A DNA stretch of 64,000 nucleotides, from positions 62,001-126,000 of the forward strand of contig NZ_AQHN01000054.1 of NCBI RefSeq assembly GCF_000359745.1, in the 5' to 3' direction. The notes under the pieces were generated by a model. The model did no database searches, was not told the DNA's origin, and saw only the letters and a program-made list of their open reading frames with translations. Below, in pieces: positions 51,940 to 61,086 of this stretch (position 1 is its first letter; the number at the start of each line of letters is the position of its first letter). Origin of the DNA: Rhizobium freirei PRF 81 (GTDB lineage: Bacteria; Pseudomonadota; Alphaproteobacteria; Rhizobiales; Rhizobiaceae). The translations under genes were made by a program, and so were the position numbers.

Positions 51940-53631
51940 TCAGTCGGGCCGAAGCCGATCGAGGAGCATTTCGAATTCAAGAGTGCCGCGCAGCGTGTCG
52001 GCGACGATGCTACCGCCGTCGAGAAGCAAGATACGGTCGGCCAAAGCGGCCTCGCGACGGATATGGGTGGCTATGACAAGGCTGCGTCCGCCTGCTGCCA
52101 ACGCCAGCCTTTCGAGCACGGCGCGGGCGGTATCCGCATCGAGGCCTTCCGTCGGCTCGTCGAGCAGCCACAGCGGCGTGTCGCGCAACAGCAGCCTCGC
52201 GAGCGCCAAACGGCGTAATTGGCCGCCGGACAGACCAGCTCCGCCCTCGCCAAGCCGCGTCGAAAGACCGTGCGGCAAGCCTTCGATGTCATGGACGAGC
52301 CCAGCGGTCGCCAACGCCTCGCGCAAGCGATTATCGTCTGCGTCCGGCGCTGCCAGCTGCAGGTTGCCGCGCACCGTGTCTTGAAACAGCTCGCTGCGCT
52401 GCGTCAGCCTTGCAGCCGGCAGACAGGCGGCCGATCCATCCGCTGTGGCGATTTCACCGGCCAGCAGCGCAAGCAATGTCGATTTTCCGACGCCGCTAGG
52501 GCCGACGACAGCCAACCGCCCGCCAACGGCCAGCGAGAAGGACAGGCCTTGCAGGATCGACCGCGTGTCATCTTCATATCCCGCAAAGGCATTCGTAAGC
52601 TGGAAGGCATAGCCGGCATCCGGTCTGGCAATTACCCGCACCGCAGCATCGGGCTTCAGCCGGGGCGCAATGCGCCTGGCCGCCAGCAGAGTTCGCCCAA
52701 ATTCCAGCGTCCCACGTCGCATCGCAGCGAATGGTTCCGTGGCGGCGAAGGCGACAAGCAACGCGAAGGCTGCCGCGGGTGCACCGATCGTTCCCTGTTT
52801 GGTGAGCCAGGCGACGATCAACAAAGTGGTGGTCAGCAGCAATGTGGAAGCCAGCGAGAAGCCGGCCGCGGCGATGCTGTCTATTCTATTCAGGTCATCA
52901 TCCGCCTGCGCCAGGCGTCTATCCGCTTCGGCAACGGCCCTCCGCTGCGCCCGCAACTGGCCGACCATTGCCAGTTCCGTCTGGCCGGCAACGAGATCGA
53001 TACTCCTGGCCCGCAGGGCCTCCATCGCATGGGCACGCCGCCGCCCCGGCTTCAAAGCCATTCGTCCGGCGACAAACGAAAGACCAACGCAGATGACCAC
53101 GAGCCACAATCCGGCAAGGCCGCCAAGGATCGGGTTGATAAAACTAAGTGCGATGGTGACGGCAAAGGCCGCCAGGACGGCGACGACGGCCGGCACCAGT
53201 ACACGCAGGTAAAGCGAATCGAGCGCATCAACGTCGTTCGTCAGCCGAAACAGCAGCTTTGCCGGCCGGCGGATCATCATCGCGGCGGCGGCAGGCTCCG
53301 CCCAGCCGCGAAACAGCCGTTCGCGCAGCGCCGCGAGCACCTTGAGCGTCGCATCATGGGTAACGATCCTTTCGCCATAGCGAGCCGCCGTGCGCCCGAT
53401 CGCAAACAGGCGTATGCCTGCAGAAGGAACAAAGACGTCGAAGACTATAGCGCTTGCAGCCGTCAGGCCGGCAAAGGCCGAAGCGGTGATAAACCAGCCG
53501 GACAGCCCGAGCAAACCGCCGCCGGCCAGCATCGCCAAGGCCGAAAGACCGGCGCCGAGCGCAAGGCTTGCTCCACGCTCGATCCAAAACAGCTTGATCA
53601 CCGGAAGAAGCGTTTTCAGCGAACCCCTCAT
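51940..53631 (-). CDS. cydC: ABC exporter subunit CydC (cytochrome bd assembly)
   Basis: The 563-residue half-transporter has a six-helix membrane domain (about 15-310). Its ATPase domain has Walker A GPSGVGKST, signature LSGGQLRRLALARLLL, Walker B LWLLDEPTEGLD and the switch His in VIATHIRREA. With CydD it forms the CydDC exporter of glutathione and cysteine, or heme carrier, needed for cytochrome bd assembly. The start overlaps the cydD stop by 4 bases. It is followed by cydA after 78 bases. Confidence 0.95.
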   Translation of the reverse strand: MRGSLKTLLPVIKLFWIERGASLALGAGLSALAMLAGGGLLGLSGWFITASAFAGLTAASAIVFDVFVPSAGIRLFAIGRTAARYGERIVTHDATLKVLAALRERLFRGWAEPAAAAMMIRRPAKLLFRLTNDVDALDSLYLRVLVPAVVAVLAAFAVTIALSFINPILGGLAGLWLVVICVGLSFVAGRMALKPGRRRAHAMEALRARSIDLVAGQTELAMVGQLRAQRRAVAEADRRLAQADDDLNRIDSIAAAGFSLASTLLLTTTLLIVAWLTKQGTIGAPAAAFALLVAFAATEPFAAMRRGTLEFGRTLLAARRIAPRLKPDAAVRVIARPDAGYAFQLTNAFAGYEDDTRSILQGLSFSLAVGGRLAVVGPSGVGKSTLLALLAGEIATADGSAACLPAARLTQRSELFQDTVRGNLQLAAPDADDNRLREALATAGLVHDIEGLPHGLSTRLGEGGAGLSGGQLRRLALARLLLRDTPLWLLDEPTEGLDADTARAVLERLALAAGGRSLVIATHIRREAALADRILLLDGGSIVADTLRGTLEFEMLLDRLRPD

Positions 53632-55379
53632 GCCGCCGCTCTCCGGGTCGGGGCATCCAGGCGGACGATGCGGTCCAGGCGTCCGGCCAGCACGGGATCA
53701 TGCGTTGCGACGATGAGGATGCGTCCCTTGGCGAGTGCAAGCAGCGCATCCGTTACGGCAGATGCGGTCTGTGCATCGAGATGGGCGGTCGGTTCGTCCG
53801 CGAGAATGATGTCGGCCTGTTCATCGACCATCATTCGGGCCAGCGCCAAACGCAGCGCTTCGCCGCCGGAAAGGCCAAGCCCGCCTTCCCCGACCGCCGC
53901 CACCCGCTCGGACGTAAAAAACTGATCGAGCGCAACGCTGCCAAGCGCGCCGGCAACCGTATTACTGTCGATGCCGCTGCGCCCGAGCGCAACGTTGCGC
54001 TTGACGCTGCCGGCAAAGACATGCGGCGACTGGCCGATCCAGGCCATGCGGCGGCGTAGGCCATCCGCCGTGTCATCGCGCAGCGGCATGCCGCCGATAC
54101 GCACCACGCCCGCCTCGTGCCGCGCCAATCCGGCTATCAGCGACAGGATGGTCGTCTTGCCGCAACCGCTGGCACCCCAAAGCGCTACGTGCTCTCCCGG
54201 CGCGACCGAAAGATCGAGATGATCGACGACGGGTTTGCGCTCCAGCCCGTGGCGGAAAACGAGACCCTCGATCTCGATCGAAGCAGGACCAGCCGACGGG
54301 CATGGCTTCGCATCGCCGCCACCGAGAATGGTGTTTTGCGCCGCCGCAAGCTCCTTCAGCGCCGCAAGTGCGGCCTCGCCGGAAGCGCGGTCATGCCAAA
54401 CGGCCGACAATTCGCGCAGTGGTTCGAAGAAGGCGGGAGCGAGCAAAAGGATGAAGAGCCCCTGGGGAAGCGTCAAACGGCCCTCCCAGGTGCCGACCTC
54501 GATCGATCCGAGCAGGCTGAAGCCCACATAGACGGCCGTGGCGGCGACGCCGAGGGCGGCAAAGAATTCGAGCACGGCCGACGAGAGAAAGGCGATCCTC
54601 AGCACGGCCATGGTGCGAAACCGCAGCGACTCGGCGTCCGCCCGCAGCCGCAGCACCGTCGCATCAACCGCATCGAGCGCGCGGATGGTCGCAAGGCCGC
54701 GCAGCCGGTCGAGCAGGAAGGCGTTGATACCGCCTGTTTCTGCGAGATGCTTTTCGCTGGCTTCCTTGGCACGCCATCCGATCAGCGCCATGAAAATCGG
54801 GATTAGCGGTGCGCAGAAAGCCAGAACCAACGCCGCGACCCAGGAAATCGGCAGGATGCACAGGAGCATGACCAGCGGCACCACGCTTGCCTTCATCCGG
54901 GCAGGACGGAAGCGTGCGAGATAGGGAACGATCGCCTCGGCCTGTTCCCCCAGCACGCTTGCTGCCAAGCCGGAGGCCGACCTGCCGCTATCGATGGGAG
55001 AGCGCTTGGCGAGCACCGCTGTCGCGGCGGAGCGATGCACACTCAGTTCCCGCCGAGCCGCATGAAACGCCAGGCGGCCGCCTGCGGCATCCAGGGCCGC
55101 GCGGAGAATGCCGAGAGCCGCAACGATCGCGGCGGCGACGGCGACATCGGCCAGCCCCCCGCCATTGCTGATCGCACCTACGCCGATTGCCAGCATGGCG
55201 GCCTGGCCGATCCACATCAGAGAGGAAAGACAGAGGATAGCCGACGCAAGACCCAAACCCGCATTTCGTCCGGCGGGCCGGCGAGACGCGGCCTGGCGAG
55301 CATCTGCGCCTTGCGACGTGCTCGATCCCAGAACCTCACGTCGCTCCAACATCCCGTCGCTGGCGGAGGAAGCACTCAC
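53628..55379 (-). CDS. cydD: ABC exporter subunit CydD (cytochrome bd assembly)
   Basis: The 583-residue half-transporter has its membrane domain at about 45-340. The ATPase domain has Walker A GASGCGKTT, signature LSGGEALRLALARMM, Walker B IILADEPTAHLD and VATHD. ETGGINAFLLDRLRGLATIRAL is typical CydD. It is the first gene of the cyd operon. The start is a GTG at 55379; an ATG at 55352 is a good alternative because the first 25 residues are not conserved. The promoter region holds a palindrome at 55537-55553. Confidence 0.95.
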   Translation of the reverse strand: MSASSASDGMLERREVLGSSTSQGADARQAASRRPAGRNAGLGLASAILCLSSLMWIGQAAMLAIGVGAISNGGGLADVAVAAAIVAALGILRAALDAAGGRLAFHAARRELSVHRSAATAVLAKRSPIDSGRSASGLAASVLGEQAEAIVPYLARFRPARMKASVVPLVMLLCILPISWVAALVLAFCAPLIPIFMALIGWRAKEASEKHLAETGGINAFLLDRLRGLATIRALDAVDATVLRLRADAESLRFRTMAVLRIAFLSSAVLEFFAALGVAATAVYVGFSLLGSIEVGTWEGRLTLPQGLFILLLAPAFFEPLRELSAVWHDRASGEAALAALKELAAAQNTILGGGDAKPCPSAGPASIEIEGLVFRHGLERKPVVDHLDLSVAPGEHVALWGASGCGKTTILSLIAGLARHEAGVVRIGGMPLRDDTADGLRRRMAWIGQSPHVFAGSVKRNVALGRSGIDSNTVAGALGSVALDQFFTSERVAAVGEGGLGLSGGEALRLALARMMVDEQADIILADEPTAHLDAQTASAVTDALLALAKGRILIVATHDPVLAGRLDRIVRLDAPTRRAAA

Positions 55380-56108
55380 CTTGGCCCATCCTTTCCAATT
55401 CGCGTCATCAAGGAAGGCCCGTCGGTGGATGGACGCTGAATGATCTGCATCGCAGATACATCTATCCCGCGCCGAACCTGGAACACACTTGCCGCAATCG
55501 ACCGCACCGGAGCGCTAATATGACCGGCTTTTCACCTCTTGTCAGCGACAAGAATAGCATAGCCGGCCTCGCCGAAGGGTTGATTTCTTCGCAAGCTATT
55601 CGCGACATGGTTCTATGCACATTGTGCGCTGCGCAAAAGCACACAGGATGTCGCAGGCACGTCCAAAACCATGGCAGATTGACGCAGACGCCCATAGTCG
55701 GGCCTCTAAAGTGCCAATTCTACCCAGCTATGGGGTCGATGCGCCGATCGCTTCGATGATCAAATTGCTTTTGCGTCGCAACATTTTCCACCATTCAAGT
55801 GCCTTGCCTTGCGCTTGGCTAGACTCTCTACGCATGGCTCGCACCGCTGATCCGGGCGGGGATCGCCGAATCGCTCCCCCACGGCCATAATTGTCGTCGA
55901 GGTACGGTGGGCGGCGGCAAGCGCCAGTCAAGCCAGTTTCGAGCGCCCATGGCTTATGTCACGCAAGCGACGAAACTTGACGGGCAGACGCGTTGTCGAA
56001 GTGCCGGACAGACGTATACTTGTGTATACTTGCCCGGACAAATACAGCCTGAGATCGTAACCGGACGTGGCAGATTGTGCGGGCATTGACGGGCTTAAGG
56101 AGATTGAG
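55380..56108. other. Intergenic region between cyd operon and universal stress gene
   Basis: No believable gene was found; three frames of 67-91 codons lack ribosome sites and recognisable sequence. The cyd promoter and palindrome are listed separately. At 56014-56033 GTATACTTGT and GTATACTTGC form a 10-base tandem repeat, flanked by CCGGACA words (56003-56009 and 56034-56040), about 80 bases before the stress gene, perhaps an operator. Confidence 0.45.
55517..55553 (-). promoter_or_regulatory. cydDCABX promoter with palindromic operator
   Basis: On the minus strand CTGACA (55540-55545) and CATATT (55517-55522) are -35 and -10 boxes with a 17-base gap, about 130 bases upstream of cydD. The perfect palindrome TCTTGTCAGCGACAAGA (55537-55553, 7-base arms) covers the -35 box, so a bound protein would repress. 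It is not a typical FNR box (TTGAT-N4-ATCAA). Confidence 0.55.
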
Positions 56109-56543
56109 ATGTATGACAGGATTATATGTGCGATCGGATTAGGATCCCGCGAGCGCGCCGAGCATTTGCTGCGCACCTCCCACGCGCTCCTGACGCCCGG
56201 CGGCGAACTGAGCGTGGTGCACGTTATCGAACTTTTTCCGTCCGGACACGCCAACCCGGATGAGCGGGCCGTATCCATGATCGGCGAGGCAGAGGAAAAG
56301 CTCGAAGCGCTGTGCAGGCGTCTCGGCATCGACGCCACTATCGATGTGCGGAACGGCACCGCATCGAAAACCCTCCTGCTTGTCGCCAAGGAGAAGAAGG
56401 CGGACCTGATCGTGCTGGCAACACACGCTTCGGATATCTTCGATCGGATTTTCGGCTCGACGACGGAATATGTCATTCGGCATGCGGAATGTTCCGTTCT
56501 CGTCGATCGGGCGGAAAGATCGATCGCGGCGGACAAGAAGTAG
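56109..56543 (+). CDS. Universal stress protein (UspA family)
   Basis: The 144-residue UspA-fold protein opens MYDRIICAIGLG and carries ATP-site-like features near the end (LIVLATHASDIFDRIFGSTTEYVIRHAECSVLVDR, resembling G-2x-G-9x-G-S/T but with the first glycine replaced by Asp or Ala). The start at 56109 has AAGGAG 7 bases upstream; the in-frame 56067 start is rejected. USPs act in starvation, oxygen and redox stress in the cytoplasm. It is followed by an ArsB-like transporter 95 bases on, on the same strand. Confidence 0.9.
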   Translation: MYDRIICAIGLGSRERAEHLLRTSHALLTPGGELSVVHVIELFPSGHANPDERAVSMIGEAEEKLEALCRRLGIDATIDVRNGTASKTLLLVAKEKKADLIVLATHASDIFDRIFGSTTEYVIRHAECSVLVDRAERSIAADKK

Positions 56544-56638
56544 CAAGGAGCACAATGAGCCGAGCGCCGTCTGGGCGCTTGCTTTGCCATGCGAGAATGC
56601 TACATATCCGCCTCCATCCCGCCTTCAAGACGAGTTGA

Positions 56639-57895
56639 ATGACCGAATCCGCCATTACCTGGGGTATCGCCGGGCTGACTGCCCTAGGTGTCGTCGCGCG
56701 CCCGTTCCGATGGCCGGAAGCGGTCTGGGCCGTTTTCGGAGCAGCTCTTCTGCTTGCCTTCCGGCTGATCGGCCCCGCTGATATCTGGGCGGGCATATCC
56801 AAAGGCTTCGATGTCTATCTGTTCCTCATCGGCATGATGCTTCTGTCGGAGCTTGCCCGCAAGGAGGGCCTGTTCGACTGGGTGGCGGCAATCGCCACTT
56901 CTCACGCCAAGGGATCGCCTCGCCGGCTGTTTCTGCTCGTCTATATCGTCGGCGTAGTGGTGACGGTGTTTCTGTCGAACGACGCCACGGCCGTCGTTCT
57001 CACCCCGGCCGTCTATGCGGCTTGCCGCGCAGCCAGGGTCAAGGACCCAATGCCCTATCTGCTGGTCTGCGCTTTTATCGCCAATGCCGCCAGTTTCGTG
57101 CTGCCGATCTCCAACCCGGCGAACCTGGTGATTTTCGCCGGCGGTGAAATGCCGGCGCTGTCCCGCTGGATGGCAACGTTCCTGCTGCCTTCGATCGTTT
57201 CGATCGTTGTCACCTTCGCTTGCCTCTATTGGACGCAAAGACATGCGCTCGCGAAAGACACGATCGCGCGCAATGTCGAAGAGCCCGCCCTTTCGCACAG
57301 CGCCAAGCTCGCTGGATGGGGACTTCTAGTGACGGCGCTGATCCTGATCGGCGCGTCGGCCATGCATCTGGATCTCGGCATCCCGACCTTCGCCGCGGGC
57401 GTTTTCACGACCATCATCGTCCTTGCGCTGACACGGCAAAGCCCGATCGAAACCATGCGCGGCATAAGCTGGAGCGTATTGCCGCTGGTCGCCGGCCTGT
57501 TCGTCATCGTCGAAGCAGTCAATCACACCGGTTTCACCGCTCTTTTATCCGAGCGGCTGGCGTTGCTGGCCGCCCACTCGCAAATGCAGGCGGTCGGAGT
57601 GTCCGGACTTTCGGTCGCGATCGTCTCCAACCTCGTCAACAACCTGCCGGCCGGCCTCTTCGCCGGCAGCGCGGTACAGGCGGCGCATGTTCCCGATGCC
57701 GTTGCCGGGGCCGTGCTGATCGGCGTCGATCTCGGCCCCAACCTCTCCGTCACCGGTTCGCTCGCCACCATTCTATGGCTTGCCGCCCTGCGCCGCGAAG
57801 GTCTGCATATGGGCGCCTGGGCCTTCCTGAAACTCGGCGCCGTTGTCATGCTCCCGGCGCTGATCCTCTCGCTGGCGGCCCTTTCGCTGACATAG
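56639..57895 (+). CDS. ArsB/NhaD-superfamily membrane carrier (arsenite-efflux-like)
   Basis: The 418-residue protein has 11-12 helices. FLIGMMLLSELARKEGLFDWVA, FLSNDATAVVLTPAVYAACRAARV and the repeat SNLVNNLPAGLFAGSAV with DLGPNLSVTGSLATILWLAALRREG are the paired re-entrant motifs of ArsB and the ion-transporter superfamily. Export of arsenite or antimonite is typical, but no arsR, arsC or arsH lies nearby, so another anion is possible. Spacing of 95 bases from the universal stress gene allows co-transcription. Confidence 0.85.
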   Translation: MTESAITWGIAGLTALGVVARPFRWPEAVWAVFGAALLLAFRLIGPADIWAGISKGFDVYLFLIGMMLLSELARKEGLFDWVAAIATSHAKGSPRRLFLLVYIVGVVVTVFLSNDATAVVLTPAVYAACRAARVKDPMPYLLVCAFIANAASFVLPISNPANLVIFAGGEMPALSRWMATFLLPSIVSIVVTFACLYWTQRHALAKDTIARNVEEPALSHSAKLAGWGLLVTALILIGASAMHLDLGIPTFAAGVFTTIIVLALTRQSPIETMRGISWSVLPLVAGLFVIVEAVNHTGFTALLSERLALLAAHSQMQAVGVSGLSVAIVSNLVNNLPAGLFAGSAVQAAHVPDAVAGAVLIGVDLGPNLSVTGSLATILWLAALRREGLHMGAWAFLKLGAVVMLPALILSLAALSLT

Positions 57896-57920
57896 CGAGA
57901 AAGAACGACCGCCTTGTAGA

Positions 57921-57930
57921 CGACCGGTCG
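57921..57930. promoter_or_regulatory. Candidate TetR operator
   Basis: CGACCGGTCG is a perfect 10-base palindrome between the ArsB-like stop and the TetR start, 22 bases before the ATG. It resembles TAGAC-GACCGGTC half-sites used by NemR-type TetR repressors, so autoregulation is inferred. Confidence 0.45.
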
Positions 57931-57951
57931 ATTATTTGTTATCGGACGGCC

Positions 57952-58554
57952 ATGGCGACCAGAAAGAAATCCGATCTGACACGCACCCATATCCTCGAGA
58001 TCGGGCGAGAGCTCGTGCTGCGCAAGGGTTTCGGCGGCGTTGGGCTCAAGGAACTGCTCGAACAAAGTGCCGTTCCGAAAGGATCTTTCTATTATTATTT
58101 TGCTTCCAAGGAGGCGTTCGGCTGCGCCCTGCTCAAGGAATATTGCGCCGACTACGCACAACGCCTCGATACGCTTTTCGGCTGGAAGGGAACCGGCCGG
58201 CAGCGGTTGATGCATTACTGGAACGCATGGCTTGCCGACGGCAATGCCAGCAGTCTTGCCGATCGATGCCTCGTGGTGAAACTCGCCGCCGAAATCTCCG
58301 ACCTTTCCGAAAGCATGCGCGTCATCCTGCTCGGCGGTGTCGACGATCTCCTTCGGCGCATTGCCACCACCCTGACCGAGGGTCGCGAAGACGGCTCGAT
58401 CGCCCCTTCCTGCGTCCCGGAGAAGATGGCCCGCTCGCTCTACAGCCTTTGGCTCGGCGCGGCGATCCTCGCCAAACTTGGAAAAGACAAGACACCGCTC
58501 GATCAAGCCATGTTTGCCACCGAGCAGGCCCTTTCCGCCCCCGGCAGCCTTTGA
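57952..58554 (+). CDS. TetR-family transcriptional regulator (NemR/AcuR-like)
   Basis: The 200-residue regulator has the N-terminal TetR helix-turn-helix (RTHILEIGRELVLRKGFGGVGLKELLEQSAVPKGSFYYYFASKEAFGCALLKEY). Its C-terminal helical ligand domain has a conserved Cys in LADRCLVVKLAAEISDLSESMR, as seen in the electrophile-sensing NemR group. It precedes an MDR dehydrogenase by 39 bases, a common pair in which the repressor yields to reactive carbonyls or quinones. In-frame extension upstream to 57220 is inside the carrier gene and rejected. Confidence 0.9.
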   Translation: MATRKKSDLTRTHILEIGRELVLRKGFGGVGLKELLEQSAVPKGSFYYYFASKEAFGCALLKEYCADYAQRLDTLFGWKGTGRQRLMHYWNAWLADGNASSLADRCLVVKLAAEISDLSESMRVILLGGVDDLLRRIATTLTEGREDGSIAPSCVPEKMARSLYSLWLGAAILAKLGKDKTPLDQAMFATEQALSAPGSL

Positions 58555-58593
58555 GCAAAGCCAGCACAAGCACATCAAACACGCAAGGAAACC

Positions 58594-59574
58594 ATGATGC
58601 GTAGCGCCATTCACGAAGTCTTCGGCGACCCGGCTGCAGTTCTTCGTCTTGCCGAGATGCCTTTGCCGCAGCCGGTCGCCGGACAGGTGCGGATCCGCAC
58701 GATTCTGTCGCCCATCCACAATCACGACCTCTGGACCGTCCGTGGCGCCTATGGCTACAAGCCGGTCCTGCCGGCGATCGGCGGCAGCGAGGCGGTCGGG
58801 ATCGTCGATGCCGCCGGCGCTGGCGTCGATAGCGCGCTCATCGGCAAACGCGTCGTTGCAGCCGGCGTTCACGGCACCTGGGCCGAACAGTTCATCGCGC
58901 CCGCTGCAAGCCTCGTTCCCGTGCCCGATGCGATCACCGACGAAGCCGCAGCACAGCTTATCGCCATGCCGTTCAGTGCCATTGCGCTCCTCGAATTCCT
59001 CAATGTCGAGAAGGGCGACTGGATCATCCAGAACGCAGCGAACGGCGCCGTCGGCAAGACCCTTGCCATGCTCGCGCATAGCCGCGGCGTGCATGCGATC
59101 AATCTCGTACGGCGCGACGCCGGCGTCGAGGAACTGGCTGTATTTGGCATCGAAAACGCCGTCTCGACGGCATCCCCGGATTGGAAGGCCAAAGTGCGTG
59201 CCTTGGTTGACGACGCTCCGATCCGGGCTGCCGTCGATTCCGTTGGGGGCGTCGCAAGCAACGACCTTGCCGACCTTCTGGGCGAAAACGGGCTTCTGGT
59301 CTCCTTTGGCACTGCGGCCGGCAAGCCGATGCAGATCGCGTCGGGCTCGGTCATTTTCAAGCAGCTCACCATCAAGGGCTTCTGGGGCAGCAAGATCAGC
59401 GCCGCCATGCCCACCGAGGAGCGGCGGCGGCTGATCGGCGAACTCATCACGCGCGTTGCCTCCGGCGACGTCAAGCTGCCGGTGGAAGCGGCCTATGACA
59501 TGACGGAGATCGCCCAGGCGGTAAAATCCTCGCTGGCACCCGGCAAGGCAGGCAAGGTGCTGCTGAAGCCGTAA
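58594..59574 (+). CDS. MDR-superfamily quinone oxidoreductase-like dehydrogenase
   Basis: The 326-residue protein opens MMRSAIHEVFGDPAAVLRLAEMPLPQP, with GroES-like folds (about 10-125) followed by a Rossmann domain. The cofactor loop is NAANGAVGKTLAMLA, a variant of GAxGGVG used by zinc-independent quinone and enoyl reductases. No structural or catalytic zinc cysteines are seen. It should use NAD(P)H to reduce quinones or enals. The TetR gene directly before it is the likely regulator. ATG codons at 58594 and 58597 are both possible starts. Confidence 0.9.
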   Translation: MMRSAIHEVFGDPAAVLRLAEMPLPQPVAGQVRIRTILSPIHNHDLWTVRGAYGYKPVLPAIGGSEAVGIVDAAGAGVDSALIGKRVVAAGVHGTWAEQFIAPAASLVPVPDAITDEAAAQLIAMPFSAIALLEFLNVEKGDWIIQNAANGAVGKTLAMLAHSRGVHAINLVRRDAGVEELAVFGIENAVSTASPDWKAKVRALVDDAPIRAAVDSVGGVASNDLADLLGENGLLVSFGTAAGKPMQIASGSVIFKQLTIKGFWGSKISAAMPTEERRRLIGELITRVASGDVKLPVEAAYDMTEIAQAVKSSLAPGKAGKVLLKP

Positions 59575-59764
59575 TCGATACCGACACGCGCCCTATCAGG
59601 GGCCGCCTCCGCCGCAGGCGCCAGGCGGTCCAAGGCGCGTGCCTCCAAAGTGTTTTGCCGACCCGGCACGCATATGGCTGCACTGGCGTCCGCGTTCTTT
59701 AGATCCTGATCAGACTTTTGCTTTATCAAGCACAAATCTGCCTCATCAGTTCGGAGCGATATCG

Positions 59765-60961
59765 GTGGACGCCGTGACATTGGAAGAAGTTAACCGCCAA
59801 ATCCGCAACGGATTTCGGTTCCTTCGTTTCCAGCCGGCGATCGAAAAGCTCTTCCTGCAGGATTATGCGGCAAACCGGGTGAGACTGGCGCCGATCTGGG
59901 CCGTGGTCGGCACGCTGATCTACGATCTGGTCTATTTCGGCGACCGTACCATGATGGCGAATGTCTTTTCACAGCTATTGCTGGTTCGTTTTGGAATCTT
60001 TACCCCCTTCGCGCTGTTTAGCGTCGTGGCATTGAAACGCTGGCCGAGTGCGTTCAATTACGATCTTCTCGCAATCTGCGTGGCTGTGCTCGGCGTCTCC
60101 CTGCCCATGTCGGTCGCCATGCACAGCGGCAGCCCGTATCTTTTCGTCTACCAGAACGGCAATGTCGCGGCCTTTCTGTTCTTCGTCATCGCGCTCAGCC
60201 CTCGCTTCCCTACGATTCTCATCGGGCTCGTCTTGATGTGCGCCGTACAGTTCACGACCACGAAGCTCAGCGGCGCCTTCGACGATGTCGTCTATACCGG
60301 CATCATCACCTTCTATGTCACGCTCACGATCTTTCTGGTCCTCAGCGCCTATTTTGCGGAACATAAGGACCGGCTGAACTTCCTCAACCAGCTTCGTGGC
60401 ACCCTGCTGCATACCCAGCTGGAGCAGAAGTCGGAACGGGACGAGCTCACCGGCCTCTTCAATCGCCACTCCCTCGACCGCGTGCGCTCGTCGATCTGGC
60501 GTGCGAATGGCGAAGTTGCGTCGGTTGCCGTCATCATGCTCGATATCGACAGATTCAAACTGTTCAACGATGTCCATGGGCATGTCGAGGGCGACGAATG
60601 CATTCGCGCCGTTTGCCAGTGCATCTCCCGGGAGATCGGAGCCAATGGGACATCCTTCCGCTTTGGCGGTGAGGAAATCCTCGTCTTGCTGCCCGATACC
60701 AATTGCGAAGTGGCCTTCGCCATCGCCGAAAGAACGCGGCGCTCCATCGAAGCCCTCGCAATTCGCCATCGCGGCCTCGACGGTCATGTCACGGCCAGCC
60801 TTGGCGTAACATGCGGCAAGCCCTCGCAAGACACGCTCGAGGATCTCCTGAAGAGCGCCGACGCCGCGCTTTACGAGGCGAAACGGGTCGGACGAAACAC
60901 GGTGACCGTGGGTCGCGCCTCCACGAGACAGCTGCAATGCGAAGCCGGAATGCCAGGGTAG
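59765..60961 (+). CDS. Membrane GGDEF-domain protein (diguanylate cyclase)
   Basis: The protein has about 398 residues when started at the GTG at 59765, which has a GGAG site 8 bases upstream; the in-frame GTG at 59639 adds 42 unconvincing residues. The N-terminal part holds six hydrophobic helices (about 40-205). The C-terminal GGDEF domain (about 225-385) has GGEEI at 301-305, an active-site variant of GGDEF accepted in working enzymes. DELTGLFNRHSLD and VIMLDIDRFKLFNDVHGHVEGDE are present. It should make cyclic di-GMP from GTP in answer to a membrane signal. No RxxD inhibitory site is seen five residues upstream of GGEEI. Confidence 0.9.
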   Translation: MDAVTLEEVNRQIRNGFRFLRFQPAIEKLFLQDYAANRVRLAPIWAVVGTLIYDLVYFGDRTMMANVFSQLLLVRFGIFTPFALFSVVALKRWPSAFNYDLLAICVAVLGVSLPMSVAMHSGSPYLFVYQNGNVAAFLFFVIALSPRFPTILIGLVLMCAVQFTTTKLSGAFDDVVYTGIITFYVTLTIFLVLSAYFAEHKDRLNFLNQLRGTLLHTQLEQKSERDELTGLFNRHSLDRVRSSIWRANGEVASVAVIMLDIDRFKLFNDVHGHVEGDECIRAVCQCISREIGANGTSFRFGGEEILVLLPDTNCEVAFAIAERTRRSIEALAIRHRGLDGHVTASLGVTCGKPSQDTLEDLLKSADAALYEAKRVGRNTVTVGRASTRQLQCEAGMPG

Positions 60962-61025
60962 CATAGGGTTTCATCGAACTGCCGCCACTTGTGAGCGCGA
61001 TCCGCAAAAATCTGCAAAACTGCTC

Positions 61026-61056
61026 TTGTCCCTCTAGTGGCTAGAGGATGTAGCAA
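61026..61056 (+). promoter_or_regulatory. MerR-type (CadR/ZntR-like) promoter of the P-type ATPase
   Basis: -35 TTGTCC (61026-61031) is followed by the inverted repeat CCTCTAGTGGCTAGAGG (61031-61047), then a TAGCAA -10 (61051-61056) after a long 19-base gap. An inverted repeat inside a 19-20-base gap is the hallmark of MerR promoters, and the centre resembles CadR operators. The bound metal-loaded regulator would straighten the DNA to start transcription. Confidence 0.7.
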
Positions 61057-61086
61057 TGGCTCCGACATCGAAATCGGAACCTGAAC

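Noticed and set aside
55571..55585. FNR-like TTGAT...GCAA box upstream of cydD
   Set aside because: Only the left half-site matches; the right half is not ATCAA.
55520..55759. 79-codon plus-strand frame upstream of the cyd operon
   Set aside because: No ribosome site, overlaps the cyd promoter and palindrome, and has no recognisable family.
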